64,000 nt of DNA from Bradyrhizobium sp. LTSP849 (GTDB taxonomy: Bacteria > Pseudomonadota > Alphaproteobacteria > Rhizobiales > Xanthobacteraceae): the NCBI RefSeq assembly GCF_000938255.1, contig NZ_JYMR01000050.1:175836-239835 (forward strand). Direction: 5' to 3'. Within the stretch, counting starts at the first letter, position 1; each line of letters starts with the position of its first letter. The translations under genes were made by a program, and so were the position numbers. The notes under the pieces were generated by a model. The model had not been told where the DNA came from. It saw only the letters and a list, made by a program, of their open reading frames with translations, and searched no databases. This document shows, in pieces, positions 35,140 to 44,402 of this stretch.

Positions 35140-36414
35140 ATGAATTCCGAATTGAATACAAAATCAGAACTACAACTCTCGTTTCCCGGTTATTCGATGA
35201 AGGAGCGGGACCGCCGCTGGGCGCTGGCGCGAAAGCTCATGGACGATGAGGGCTTGGACGGACTGCTGGTGACTGGCCAAGCAAACCGCGGCGCCCCGAA
35301 CGTTGCGCCCGACGTCTATCTCTCAAACGACCGCGCTGGCGGCTGGCTGGTGTTCCCGCGGGAAGGCGAGCCTATTTTACTTTCCTGGTCCGGATTACAC
35401 CTCATCTGTCAAGCGGTTGAGTCGAAGCGTGGGATGACGCCGTGGATTCGACCGGATCATCATTGGCTGGGCAGAGATGCCGCCATGGTCAAGAAGGCTT
35501 TCGAAGCAAACGGTCTGATGTCGGCGCGCGTCGGCATCATTGGCTTGGAGCCGGCTGGTCCCAGGCAAGAAAGCTTCTTGTCGCACTCTGCGTGGGAAAG
35601 CGTGTCGGCCGAGCTCCCAAATGTCAAATTCGTCCACGTCTGGCGGCGTCTCGCACGCATGATGCTGGTCAAGAGTCAGGAAGAAATCGAAGTCATCAGA
35701 CACTGTGCCAACGCGGGGGAGAAGATGTCCGAGGCATTTGTGGCTGCGGCGAGGCCCGGGATGACTGAAGCTGGCGTTTATGCGCAGGCTATGGCGGCGG
35801 CTTTCATCGGCGGAGCCAACTCGGCCGCCCTGATCATTCAAAGCGGACCCGACAATCCAGCGTGGGGCTTTCCCGATTGGTTGGTGCGTCCGGTGCGGTC
35901 CCGCACGTTGGACCGAGGCGACCTCGTCCAGTCCGAACTGTTTCCTACCTACGGGCTAATGGAGACGCAGCAACAAGTCTGCGTTTCGTTGGGAAAGATG
36001 CATCCCGTCCACCAAAAGGCCGCCGAAGTAGCCCGAGAAGCTTATGATGTAGGCTTGGAAAAGATGCGCGTTGGGACCACCTTCGGGGAAGTCGACGACG
36101 CCATGACCGATGTTGTTAAGCGGGCCGGTGGTTGGTTTGTCACGCCGCAGATCCACTCACTCAATCCCATTTCAGTCTTGTCAGGCTTATCAACATTTGG
36201 AATGGAGAATTTCTCGGATGCGGGCACTTACGCGCCCATCCCACCAAAGGCCGCAAGAAATAAGGAAATAGTCCTTCAGGCGGGCATGACCTTTGCCATG
36301 GAGCCTAACTGCCACTTCGGAGACCGCCGGATCAACATTGGCGGCACGGTGTTGGTGACGCAGTCTGGGCCGGTCGAACTGAATGCAATTGCCAATCATG
36401 TCGTCGAGGTGTGA
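35140..36414 (+). CDS. M24 (creatinase/Xaa-Pro peptidase) family protein, copy 2
   Basis: 424 residues. The ATG at 35140 follows GAGGGGGAA and aligns with the start of the copy at 2694; the frame upstream overlaps the P450 gene. The same departures from canonical M24 ligands are present: CEL-type Asp position reads SEL, the second Asp falls in METQQQ, the last Glu in GGTVLVT, while QIHSLNP and MEPNC keep His and Glu. Conservation of these changes in two diverged copies implies a real, non-metallopeptidase activity. It precedes the MFS, SDR and coxMSL genes. Confidence 0.87.
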   Translation: MNSELNTKSELQLSFPGYSMKERDRRWALARKLMDDEGLDGLLVTGQANRGAPNVAPDVYLSNDRAGGWLVFPREGEPILLSWSGLHLICQAVESKRGMTPWIRPDHHWLGRDAAMVKKAFEANGLMSARVGIIGLEPAGPRQESFLSHSAWESVSAELPNVKFVHVWRRLARMMLVKSQEEIEVIRHCANAGEKMSEAFVAAARPGMTEAGVYAQAMAAAFIGGANSAALIIQSGPDNPAWGFPDWLVRPVRSRTLDRGDLVQSELFPTYGLMETQQQVCVSLGKMHPVHQKAAEVAREAYDVGLEKMRVGTTFGEVDDAMTDVVKRAGGWFVTPQIHSLNPISVLSGLSTFGMENFSDAGTYAPIPPKAARNKEIVLQAGMTFAMEPNCHFGDRRINIGGTVLVTQSGPVELNAIANHVVEV

Positions 36415-36723
36415 GCGTGCAACGCCGGTCGATCGTACGCAGGATCCAGACCCGACAAGCCCGTTGGCGAGTGTGGCTAAATTGAATTAGGCCGCCTTGG
36501 AGGGACGCGATCCAGCTCCAGAAATTTGCTTCTCGCTCGGGCGAGCGCACGTCGCGGGGTGTCACGCCGATGCAGATCGTTACTCAACTGCTTCCGAGGC
36601 CGGGGGCGATAAGGATCGACGGTCGGGAAGGGAAAGGGGAAGGGCGCCGGACAAGAAGTCCCACCTTTCTCCCACTACGAATAAGTAATCAGGAAAACAG
36701 ATAAAATTGGGAGGCGACAGGCC
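36415..36723. other. Intergenic region, nothing found
   Basis: 309 bp between the M24 and MFS genes. A CGAATA half-site occurs near 36677, but no second arm. No gene was recognised. Confidence 0.35.
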
Positions 36724-38091
36724 ATGGGGCAGCATGTGAACGTAGGCGACATCATCAATCGCTCCCCAATCAGTCCGATTCAGATCCTTGTGCTTTCGCT
36801 GGGAGTCGTAGTTGCGCTGATTGACGGATTCGACACCTCATCCATTTCGTTTGCCTTGAGCTCGATTGCCGCGGATTGGAAGGTCAAGCCGCAGGCGTTT
36901 GCACCTGCGCTTACGGCCGGCCTATTGGGACTCATGATAGGCGCCATGGCGATGGGTCAGCTCGGTGACAAGATCGGCCGCAAGCCGATGACAATTGCCG
37001 CTACCATCATCTTTGGCATCAGTACACTTGCCATCGCCTTTGTTCGAGATGTGGACGATCTCTTCTGGGTTCGACTGGTCGGAGGTGTCGGCCTGGGCGG
37101 TGTTTTACCTAACATAACGACAATAGTTGCGGATTATGCGCCCGAGCATCGGCGGAGGACGGCCATCATGATCGTTATCGGGGCTATCGCGGCTGGGGCG
37201 TCTCTCGGCGGAATCCTCGCCAGTCATATGATTCCGGTGTTCGGTTGGCGCTTGATCTTCATCATCGGGGGATTGAGTAGCCTGGTCATGGCGCTTGTTT
37301 GTCAGGTTCTTCTTCCGGAGTCGCCGTTGTTTTTGGCGACCCGCAATTCCTCCGATCCGCGCGTCGGACATATATTGAAGCGAATCTCGCCAAAGACGGT
37401 TGCAAGCGCCGATGCAATATTTATCGCCCACATAGGCCAGGAAAGGCGGGCCTCCTTGTCCCGACTGTTTGCCGCCGGCCGCGCACCCGTGACGTGCCTT
37501 CTTTGGCTGTCGATGGTCAACCAGTTCGTGATGGTCTATATCTTCGCGCTCTGGCAGCCCACGCTGGTCCGCGAGAGCGGCAATCCCATCGAAGTCGCAA
37601 TTTTCGCTTCAGCCTTATTCCCCTTGGGCGGGTTGGTGGGATCCCTGGTGCTTGGACCAATATCCGAAAGAATCGGGCCGCATCTCACCTTGTCGGCAAG
37701 CTATGCTTTCGTCGCGATAGCGAGCGCGGCACTCTCATTTTCGGGAACCAATCTAATGCTGCTATACCCGGCGTCGTTTCTAGCCGGCATGTTCGCGTTT
37801 GGCGCCTGGTCGGCTCTGACGGCCTTGGTGACCAAATATTACCCGCCCGAGATTCGCGCCACCGGCGTGGGATATGCGTCCGGGATAGGACGGTTCGGAT
37901 CGATGCTGAGTCCCTGGGTCGTCGGCATCGCACTGGCCGCCGGATGGAAGGCGCCCCAGATTCTCCTGTTGCCGATCATCCCGGCAACAGTGGCGGCGAT
38001 CTGCATCGTCGGCGTTGGTTTCCTCCGCCAGCGGTCGGCCGATGACGATGGTTCAAAGCTGGCAACAGCGATGGAATTACCCGTCAGTTGA
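36724..38091 (+). CDS. MFS transporter, aromatic acid:H+ symporter (AAHS) type
   Basis: 455 residues; ATG after GGGAGGCGA. About 12 membrane segments. The DGFD motif in the first segment and GQLGDKIGRKP between segments 2 and 3 are typical of PcaK/BenK-type symporters; a large central loop follows segment 6. It probably imports an aromatic acid that feeds the neighbouring oxidation genes. Unlike the other importers of the window, it needs no binding protein. Confidence 0.92.
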   Translation: MGQHVNVGDIINRSPISPIQILVLSLGVVVALIDGFDTSSISFALSSIAADWKVKPQAFAPALTAGLLGLMIGAMAMGQLGDKIGRKPMTIAATIIFGISTLAIAFVRDVDDLFWVRLVGGVGLGGVLPNITTIVADYAPEHRRRTAIMIVIGAIAAGASLGGILASHMIPVFGWRLIFIIGGLSSLVMALVCQVLLPESPLFLATRNSSDPRVGHILKRISPKTVASADAIFIAHIGQERRASLSRLFAAGRAPVTCLLWLSMVNQFVMVYIFALWQPTLVRESGNPIEVAIFASALFPLGGLVGSLVLGPISERIGPHLTLSASYAFVAIASAALSFSGTNLMLLYPASFLAGMFAFGAWSALTALVTKYYPPEIRATGVGYASGIGRFGSMLSPWVVGIALAAGWKAPQILLLPIIPATVAAICIVGVGFLRQRSADDDGSKLATAMELPVS

Positions 38092-38234
38092 AGATCTTGT
38101 GGGCTGCAGGCCGGGCGCACGCAATAGACTTCGCTTATGGGAATATCGAAGTTGGCGAGTCGATGCGCGAATAACGCCTCGCCGTTCTGAAAGCTTGACA
38201 ACCGCCGCACAGCATTGGATATCGTTGAATAGAA

Positions 38235-38251
38235 TATTTGTAGTGCGAATA
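38235..38251. promoter_or_regulatory. Putative IclR operator, site 8
   Basis: TATTTG-TAGTG-CGAATA, right arm perfect and left arm one base off. It lies about 100 bp upstream of the SDR-coxM-coxS-coxL operon. Confidence 0.6.
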
Positions 38252-38351
38252 GCCACCATCGGTGGGCGCGCAGGGTGCGCTTCGGTGTGGATTGGAACGA
38301 ATGAGCGGCAGGGAACGAAGCCGCCACACCGCGTGCAGATAGTGAGGAAGG

Positions 38352-39047
38352 ATGCTCGGAGGACGCAAGATACTGGTTACGGGAGGCGGCTCCGGAATTG
38401 GCGCGGCCACAGTTGCCGTCATCCGCGACCGTGGAGCGCAGGCATACATTATCGATGCCGCTTCTTCGCCAGATGCAAACAATCAGGACTTCTCGCAAGC
38501 AGACGTCACCGACTTTTCTGCTGTTGAGCGGGCAGTCGCAGAAGCGGCCAGTCGCATGAGCGGAATAGACGGACTCGTCAATGTCGCGGGCGTGACGGGC
38601 GGGCGCCCGCTCGAAAGCACGGATATGGCTCAGTGGGATCGCGTCTTCGCAGTCAACCTCACAGGCACCCTCAATGTCGCGCGCGCGGCCCTGCCGTTTC
38701 TTCGTCAGGCTGAAGAGGCCAGCATCGTGAATGTCTCTTCCGGGGTCGCGCTTAACCCGTTTCCCGGACTGGGTGCCTATGCGGCTTCCAAGCGGGCCGT
38801 TCTCAGTCTTACTCAGACCTGGGCGATGGAACTAGCGCCGCGCATCCGGGTCAACGTGGTCTGTCCGGGCGCAGTCGATACGCCGATGATAAAAAATGCA
38901 AGCCGGTTGAACGGCGATCTCTATGCGCTCAAGCGGATCGCACGTCCCGAGGAAGTCGCAACCGCCATCGCGTTTCTGTTAGGGACGGATGCCTCCTACG
39001 TGACAGGAATCATTCTGCCGGTCGATGGTGGACGAACCTATTATTGA
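38352..39047 (+). CDS. Short-chain dehydrogenase/reductase
   Basis: 231 residues; ATG after GAGGAAGG. TGGGSGIG at residue 10, NVAGV near 78, Ser in NVSSGVAL, YAASK and VDGG near the end. Compact form of the classical SDR family, NAD(P)-dependent alcohol or hydroxyacyl oxidation. It leads an operon with the three molybdenum hydroxylase genes and lies 32 bp before coxM. In region A the corresponding SDR (4243) is a different subtype, so the two are analogous rather than recent duplicates. Confidence 0.88.
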   Translation: MLGGRKILVTGGGSGIGAATVAVIRDRGAQAYIIDAASSPDANNQDFSQADVTDFSAVERAVAEAASRMSGIDGLVNVAGVTGGRPLESTDMAQWDRVFAVNLTGTLNVARAALPFLRQAEEASIVNVSSGVALNPFPGLGAYAASKRAVLSLTQTWAMELAPRIRVNVVCPGAVDTPMIKNASRLNGDLYALKRIARPEEVATAIAFLLGTDASYVTGIILPVDGGRTYY

Positions 39048-39078
39048 AATGTCGAACAACCGCAGGGCGGGGACATAA

Positions 39079-39966
39079 ATGTACCCATCTCCGATCGAGG
39101 GTTACGTCGCGCCGACCACGGTGGATGAAGCCGTGGCCGCGTTTGCGCGCTGGGGGGAGGAAACCCACTACATTGCTGGCGGCCAAAGTCTCATGCAGGC
39201 CATCAAGTCACGTATGGTCCGGCCAAAATGTCTGGTGGATTTGCAGAAGATCGATGTAATCCAGGGCATCCATCAGGAGCCCGCCAGCATTCGTATTGGC
39301 GCGATGACCCGCTACTGCGACATCGCCGATAGCGAACTTTTGGAAGGCCCCTTCGCCGCGTTGGTTGACGGCGCGGGCCACGTTGGCGACCGTCAGGTTC
39401 GTCACCGCGGTACGATCGGTGGCAGCCTGTGCTGGAACTATATATCGGCCTGCATGCCGGCAGTTAACCTCGCGATCGGATCGCAGCTGACTTTGGCCTC
39501 TTTGTCTGGGCAAACGCGAGCGATCGATATTGAGGACTTTCTCGGCGCGCCGCTGGAAACGAGCCGCCAGGAAGGCGAGCTCTTGCTGTCGGTGGAGCTG
39601 CCGCAAATCGTTGGGCGAGCCGGCAGTGCTTATCGAAAATGGAGCCTGATGACCGACGGGCTTCCCGTAATCGGCGTCGGCGCTTTCCTGCAACTGGACG
39701 ACGTGGGTTCCTGTTCTTCGGCACGGATCTCGGTTACCGGGCTTGAAAGTGGGCCTATCCGAGTCCTGACGGCGGAGCGCGCGTTAATTGGCGTCTCGCA
39801 TTCAAACACAAAGGGGATCGAGGAGGCGTTGAACGACAGTTCGACCTCACTCGATACTCACTCGGACGAGGAGGCCGACGCGGAATACCGAAGGGTGCTA
39901 TTCCGCCACTTGGGCCGGGACGTCGTCACTAGGGCGTTTATGCGCGCGCTGGGTAATCGGGAATGA
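39079..39966 (+). CDS. Molybdenum hydroxylase FAD-binding medium subunit (CoxM type)
   Basis: 295 residues. FAD contacts are the two signatures AGGQSL near residue 34 and TIGGSLCWN near 112, in the usual places for the CoxM/XdhB fold, and DLQKIDVIQGI lies between them. The subunit passes electrons from the FeS subunit to the external acceptor. Its stop overlaps the start of the FeS subunit gene (ATGA), so the two are translationally coupled. The second signature lacks the usual AHADPAAD continuation. Confidence 0.92.
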   Translation: MYPSPIEGYVAPTTVDEAVAAFARWGEETHYIAGGQSLMQAIKSRMVRPKCLVDLQKIDVIQGIHQEPASIRIGAMTRYCDIADSELLEGPFAALVDGAGHVGDRQVRHRGTIGGSLCWNYISACMPAVNLAIGSQLTLASLSGQTRAIDIEDFLGAPLETSRQEGELLLSVELPQIVGRAGSAYRKWSLMTDGLPVIGVGAFLQLDDVGSCSSARISVTGLESGPIRVLTAERALIGVSHSNTKGIEEALNDSSTSLDTHSDEEADAEYRRVLFRHLGRDVVTRAFMRALGNRE

Positions 39967-40448
39967 ATACGTCAGTTTCGATCACGATAAATGGCATCGC
40001 TTACGAACGTAGCATCCCCATCAGAATGCTGCTGGTGGATTTCATTCGGTATGAAGCGGGACTCACCGGCACTCATGTCGGATGTACATTCGAGGGAGCC
40101 TGCGGCGCATGCACCGTCCATCTCGATGGCGATGCGATCAAATCCTGTCTCGTTCTGGCCGTCCAGTGTGATGGTCGTTGGATCACAACGGTGGAGGGGT
40201 TAGCGGAGGGTAGCGAGTTGCATCCGCTGCAAATCGCCTTCAACGAACATCATGCCCTACAGTGCGGCTATTGCACGAGCGGGCTGTTGATGACTGGCGT
40301 CGACCTCATTGAGAAAGATTCGGAATTAAACGAGGAAAAAGTCCGTCACGGTATAACGGGCAACCTCTGCAGGTGCGCCGGCTATTCCAACATCGTGGAT
40401 GCGATCCTTAGCGTGGCCCGTGCGAGGACACATGAGGAGGAGGTATAG
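39963..40448 (+). CDS. Molybdenum hydroxylase 2Fe-2S small subunit (CoxS type)
   Basis: 161 residues. N-terminal plant-type 2Fe-2S cluster: GCTFEGACGACTVHLDG with a further Cys in IKSCLVLAV. C-terminal helical domain with the second cluster: LQCGYCTSGLLM and GNLCRCAGY. It carries electrons from the molybdenum site to FAD. The start overlaps the coxM stop, and coxL follows after 3 bp. Confidence 0.95.
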   Translation: MNTSVSITINGIAYERSIPIRMLLVDFIRYEAGLTGTHVGCTFEGACGACTVHLDGDAIKSCLVLAVQCDGRWITTVEGLAEGSELHPLQIAFNEHHALQCGYCTSGLLMTGVDLIEKDSELNEEKVRHGITGNLCRCAGYSNIVDAILSVARARTHEEEV

Positions 40449-40451
40449 TCT

Positions 40452-42860
40452 TTGAAAGAACTTCATGCCGGCGGGATCGGCGCGCGCCTTCCTCGCAAGG
40501 AAGACATCCCGATTCTGAGGGGAGAGGGGCGCTACTTCGCCGATATCTCAATTGCCGGCCAGCTTCACGTGATGTTCTTGCGTTCGCCGCACGCTCACGC
40601 GCGCATTCTGTCGATCGATGTGTCAGCCGCCGAGGAATTGCCCGGAGTCGTCGCCGTGATCACCGGCGAAATGATCCGAAATGAAATGTTGCCTTTGCCT
40701 CAGCCTAGCGTCGGAGGCGGGCTACCGGGACGGAAGCCCAAATTCTGGCCTCTCGCCGTCGAAAAGGTGAAGTTTCACGGCGAGCCGGTTGCGGCAGTCG
40801 TAGCAGAGACGCCGTATTTGGCGGAGGATGCGCTCGAAGCGATCTTCGTGGAATACGAGCCATTGCCCTATGTAGGTGACATGGAGGCGGCGCTTGATCC
40901 GTCGTCGCCCCGCGTCCACGAGGATTGGAATGACAACGAGATCTTCAAGTCCAATTTTCGCGCGACCCGCTCAGCCGATGAACACGCGGCCCACATAGAA
41001 GAAGCGAAGCGTCGGATCGCGGAAGCACCGTTTGTTGTGAGGCAACGTTTTCGGACACATCGCTGCGGAATTACCGCGCTTGAACCGCGGGGAGCGCTTG
41101 CTGTTTGGGACGCGACCGAAGGGATAACGGCGTGGATGACGACCCAGCGTCCGCACCTGCAGCGGTTGAGCCTGGCGGAAGTCCTCAAGTTGCCGCAGGC
41201 CAAAGTTCGGGTCATTGCGCCGCGCGATCAGGGCGGCGGTTTCGGGATGAAGGGGTCAGTCTACCGCGAACCGTTGCTCGTAGCCTATCTCGCGCGGCAC
41301 CTTCGCCGCCCGGTACGGTGGCTGGAAACCCGCGAGGAGAATCTGATGGCTGCAGGTCAGGGCCGGGATCAGATACATGATATCGAGCTGGCGGCCGACG
41401 CCAACGGAAGGCTGGTTGCCTTACGTGACAAAATCCAAACCGACGCCGGCGACGGATGTCTGGGAGGTACTTGGGGTTACGCCATGCCGATGGTGGGAGG
41501 AATGCGACTTCCAAATGCCTACATTCTCCCGTTCTGCGATATTCAGTTGCGAGTCGCGGTAACCAACAAGGCCTCGTTATGCCCGGCACGCGGTTTCGGG
41601 ATTTTCGCTCCGCGATTCGCGCTCGAGCGCGCGCTGGATATGCTTGCCCGGAAGATCGGTGTTGAGCCGGCGGAACTCTTGCGGAAGAATTTCATCACGA
41701 CGTTTCCAGCGCGTCTGTCGACCGGCCTGGGTTACAGCAGCGGCGACTTTGTCAAGACCTTCGACAGACTGGTAGAATTGGTCGATATTCCGGAATTCCG
41801 CAGGCGTCAAAAAGAGGCATTGAGTCTGGGCCGCTATATTGGCCTGGGGATCTCCACGGGTGTCGAGGTCTCCGGCGTCGACAATTTATCATACCTTACG
41901 GCAACGGGTGGGCCGAGCTACGCGACGGTTGATTTGCGAGTGGATTCCGAAGGTCACGTAACTGTTGCCTATGGTGATGGACCAACCGGTCAGGGCTCCC
42001 AGACGACGATCGCTCAGGTCGTTGCCGAGGAGCTTGGCATAGATCCCCAAAACGTCACTGTCTTGTCAGGCGATACCCTTACGACAACGTATAGTCCTGG
42101 GACGGTCTCTGGACGTGGCGCCTCGATGGTTTTGCCGGCCGTGGCGCTGGCATGCCGCGATCTTAAGAAGAAGATAGTTCGTGTTGTCGCGAATGACGCC
42201 TCCATGGTTGCAGGGGACGAGGAGTTCAGTTTTGCAGATGGCTACATAACCTACTGTGGTAACAGCAATCTGAGGCGCAGCTTCGCCGAACTTGCTCATC
42301 GCATTGTGATTGGTGCTGTCGATCTTCCGCCGGGTGACACGGGTGGATTGGAGCAAAGAGCAGTCTTCGAGGCCACAAGAGGAAACGTCTGCTTCAGTGC
42401 GCACGCCGCCTTTGTGGAGGTCTCGCCGGAAACCGGCCGCGTCAAGATTACGAGATATGTCACCTCAGACGACGCCGGCGTTGTCATCAACCCCCTGATT
42501 GTGGAAGGGCAAATACAAGGCGGCGTCATTCAAGGTATCTCGAACTTCTTTTTCGAGGAGTATGTGTACAACGACGAGGGACAGCAGATGACGTCGACGC
42601 TCGAAAGCTACAAGATCGCCAAGGCGTCTGATGTCCCACGTATCGAAATATACCATGACGCCGGGACGCCAAATCCAACCAATCCGCTCGGCACGCGAGG
42701 CATCGGCGAGGGTTGCATTGCGCCGGTGCCGGGCGCGCTCGGCAACGCGATTAGCGATGCGCTGCGTCCTCTCGGAATCGAAATAACGGACCTTCCGGTC
42801 CGTCCGGGCCCTCTGTTTCATAGGATGGACGTTGCACTACGCGACGATCAACAGGCGTAG
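40452..42860 (+). CDS. Molybdenum hydroxylase large subunit (complete set with CoxM and CoxS)
   Basis: 802 residues. The TTG at 40452 is chosen: it has GGAGG eight bases upstream and gives LPRKEDIPILRGEGRYFADI at the N-terminus, as in the family; the next in-frame Met comes too late. GGGFGMKGSVYREP and TRGIGEGCIAP carry the cofactor loops and active-site Glu. Very similar along the whole length to the copy at 1-2375, so the two hydroxylases probably act on the same or related compounds. The loop reads LCPARGFG, not the CO dehydrogenase AYxCSFR. The iclR gene follows. Confidence 0.93.
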   Translation: MKELHAGGIGARLPRKEDIPILRGEGRYFADISIAGQLHVMFLRSPHAHARILSIDVSAAEELPGVVAVITGEMIRNEMLPLPQPSVGGGLPGRKPKFWPLAVEKVKFHGEPVAAVVAETPYLAEDALEAIFVEYEPLPYVGDMEAALDPSSPRVHEDWNDNEIFKSNFRATRSADEHAAHIEEAKRRIAEAPFVVRQRFRTHRCGITALEPRGALAVWDATEGITAWMTTQRPHLQRLSLAEVLKLPQAKVRVIAPRDQGGGFGMKGSVYREPLLVAYLARHLRRPVRWLETREENLMAAGQGRDQIHDIELAADANGRLVALRDKIQTDAGDGCLGGTWGYAMPMVGGMRLPNAYILPFCDIQLRVAVTNKASLCPARGFGIFAPRFALERALDMLARKIGVEPAELLRKNFITTFPARLSTGLGYSSGDFVKTFDRLVELVDIPEFRRRQKEALSLGRYIGLGISTGVEVSGVDNLSYLTATGGPSYATVDLRVDSEGHVTVAYGDGPTGQGSQTTIAQVVAEELGIDPQNVTVLSGDTLTTTYSPGTVSGRGASMVLPAVALACRDLKKKIVRVVANDASMVAGDEEFSFADGYITYCGNSNLRRSFAELAHRIVIGAVDLPPGDTGGLEQRAVFEATRGNVCFSAHAAFVEVSPETGRVKITRYVTSDDAGVVINPLIVEGQIQGGVIQGISNFFFEEYVYNDEGQQMTSTLESYKIAKASDVPRIEIYHDAGTPNPTNPLGTRGIGEGCIAPVPGALGNAISDALRPLGIEITDLPVRPGPLFHRMDVALRDDQQA

Positions 42861-42995
42861 TCCGGCTTTAGCCCAATCGAGCATCTGATGGATGGGTGTG
42901 GCGAACTCCCCTCGTATCAGGTCATAAGGCAGCTTATGCAAGCGAGACACCCCTTAACTTCATTTTGCCACCGCGCTCGCCTTTCGCGCTTGACT

Positions 42996-43012
42996 AATTC
43001 GTCAGCCGAATA
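42996..43012. promoter_or_regulatory. Putative IclR operator, site 9 (iclR copy 2 promoter)
   Basis: AATTCG-TCAGC-CGAATA directly after TTGACT (42990-42995) and followed by TATCTC. Position and flanks match site 4 before iclR copy 1. Confidence 0.62.
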
Positions 43013-43048
43013 TCTCACTTCAGTTTCACGCAGTCAGCTAGATCCCTA

Positions 43049-43846
43049 ATGGCAAGAGACGGCAAGAGCATACATCCAAAGGAAGGGCAGTTCGTCGCGG
43101 CGCTGGCGAAAGGGCTCGGGGTGCTTCAATGTTTCAGTCCTTCGACGCCAGAACTAGGTTCAAGTGAAATTGCCCGCATGACTGGGATGCCACAGCCGAC
43201 GGTTTGGCGGCTTTGCTCCACGCTTATCCAGCTTGGTTTTCTGGTCGTGGTCCCCGGCAGGCAGACGATGCGTCCAGGAATTTCACTTCTTGGCCTGGGG
43301 CAAGCGGTTTTGTCGGGACTGCCCATTGGCGAGCTCGCACTGACTGATATGCAGTCGATGGCCAGCCGTCATGAGGGGGCTGTCTCTCTGGGTGCGCGTG
43401 ACGGATTGAGCATGCTCTTTTTGCAGCGGTGCCAAGGATCCGCGATCTTAGTGGCCGATCTAAGAGTAGGGTCACGCATTCCGATTGCAACGTCGGCAAC
43501 GGGCTGGGCCTATCTCGCCGCGCTGGATACCGTCGCACGCAACAAGTTGATTGCGGAATTGAGCGCCTCGCTGGGCACGCAGTGGTCCGTGATCGAACCA
43601 AGGCTTGCCGCCGCGCTTCGCCAATTTGCGAAGCAAGGTTATGTTGTCAGCAAGGGATCGTCGAACGCGCGGATTAACGCCGTCGCTGTCCCGGTCAAAT
43701 CTCCTGACGGTTCAGTCATCCTATCGCTCAGTTCGGCTGGCATCAGCGAGATATTCCACGGCGACAAGCTGGCCCGGCTTGGGTCGGAACTAAAGCTGCT
43801 CGCCGCAAAGCTCGCACCGCTTCTTTCTTTCCAACGGGTGACTTGA
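43049..43846 (+). CDS. IclR-family transcriptional regulator (copy 2)
   Basis: 265 residues, same length as the copy at 7115 and nearly the same in the recognition helix (IARMTGMPQPTVWRLC versus IARMTGMPQPTIWRIC). The effector domain is also conserved (GARDGLSMLFLQRCQGSA). Since the DNA-contacting helix hardly differs, the two proteins should recognise the same dyads. It ends the region E cluster and has its own dyad-containing promoter. Confidence 0.92.
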   Translation: MARDGKSIHPKEGQFVAALAKGLGVLQCFSPSTPELGSSEIARMTGMPQPTVWRLCSTLIQLGFLVVVPGRQTMRPGISLLGLGQAVLSGLPIGELALTDMQSMASRHEGAVSLGARDGLSMLFLQRCQGSAILVADLRVGSRIPIATSATGWAYLAALDTVARNKLIAELSASLGTQWSVIEPRLAAALRQFAKQGYVVSKGSSNARINAVAVPVKSPDGSVILSLSSAGISEIFHGDKLARLGSELKLLAAKLAPLLSFQRVT

Positions 43847-43997
43847 TCGCTCCTGAGACGGCCGGTTTGCCCTCGGTGCCTACGTATCGGGCCAATGCGA
43901 GAAAGTGCTGCTCCCCGGCGTTCCGCCTTGCCGATCCAGTAACCGCACAAGGGCGGGGAATGCCGCCAGGATAGCGTTGGTCGTCGGACCGCAATCC

Positions 43998-44402
43998 TCA
44001 ATCAACTTTACCCATTTCCTTGAGTACTTCGTTGGCGGCCTTGAAGGCATCGAGGCCTGCCGGAATGCCGCAATAGACAGTAGCGTGCAAAAGCACTTCC
44101 TTGATTTCCTCGACGGTGAGGCCGTTGCTGATCGCGCCACGCGTGTGCAGCTTGATTTCCGGCGCGCGGTTGAGCGCCGTCAGCATCGCGAGGTTCAGCA
44201 TGCTGCGAGTCTTGCGATCCAGACCCGGTCTGGTCCAGGCATAGCCCCAGCACCATTCGGTAGTGATGTGCTGAAATGCCATCATGAAATCATTGGTGGT
44301 CTCGATCGACTTGTCGACATAGGACGCGCCGAGAACTTCACGGCGTAACTCAAGGCCTTTATCGAAAAGACCGCCGAGCGTGATCGTCTGGTCGTAACTC
44401 AT
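43998..44402 (-). CDS. Carboxymuconolactone decarboxylase (CMD) family protein
   Basis: 134 residues; ATG at 44402 after GGGAGAGTAAG. TRPGLDRKTRSMLNLAMLTAL, HTRGAISNGLTVEEIKEVLLHATVYCGIPAGL and KAANEVLKEMG match PcaC-like gamma-carboxymuconolactone decarboxylases (protocatechuate branch of the beta-ketoadipate pathway). The CMD family also holds AhpD-like antioxidant proteins, but the CxxC of AhpD is absent. It is divergent from the NicC-like gene; a pathway shared with the neighbouring enol-lactonase-like hydrolase is plausible. Confidence 0.88.
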   Translation of the reverse strand: MSYDQTITLGGLFDKGLELRREVLGASYVDKSIETTNDFMMAFQHITTEWCWGYAWTRPGLDRKTRSMLNLAMLTALNRAPEIKLHTRGAISNGLTVEEIKEVLLHATVYCGIPAGLDAFKAANEVLKEMGKVD

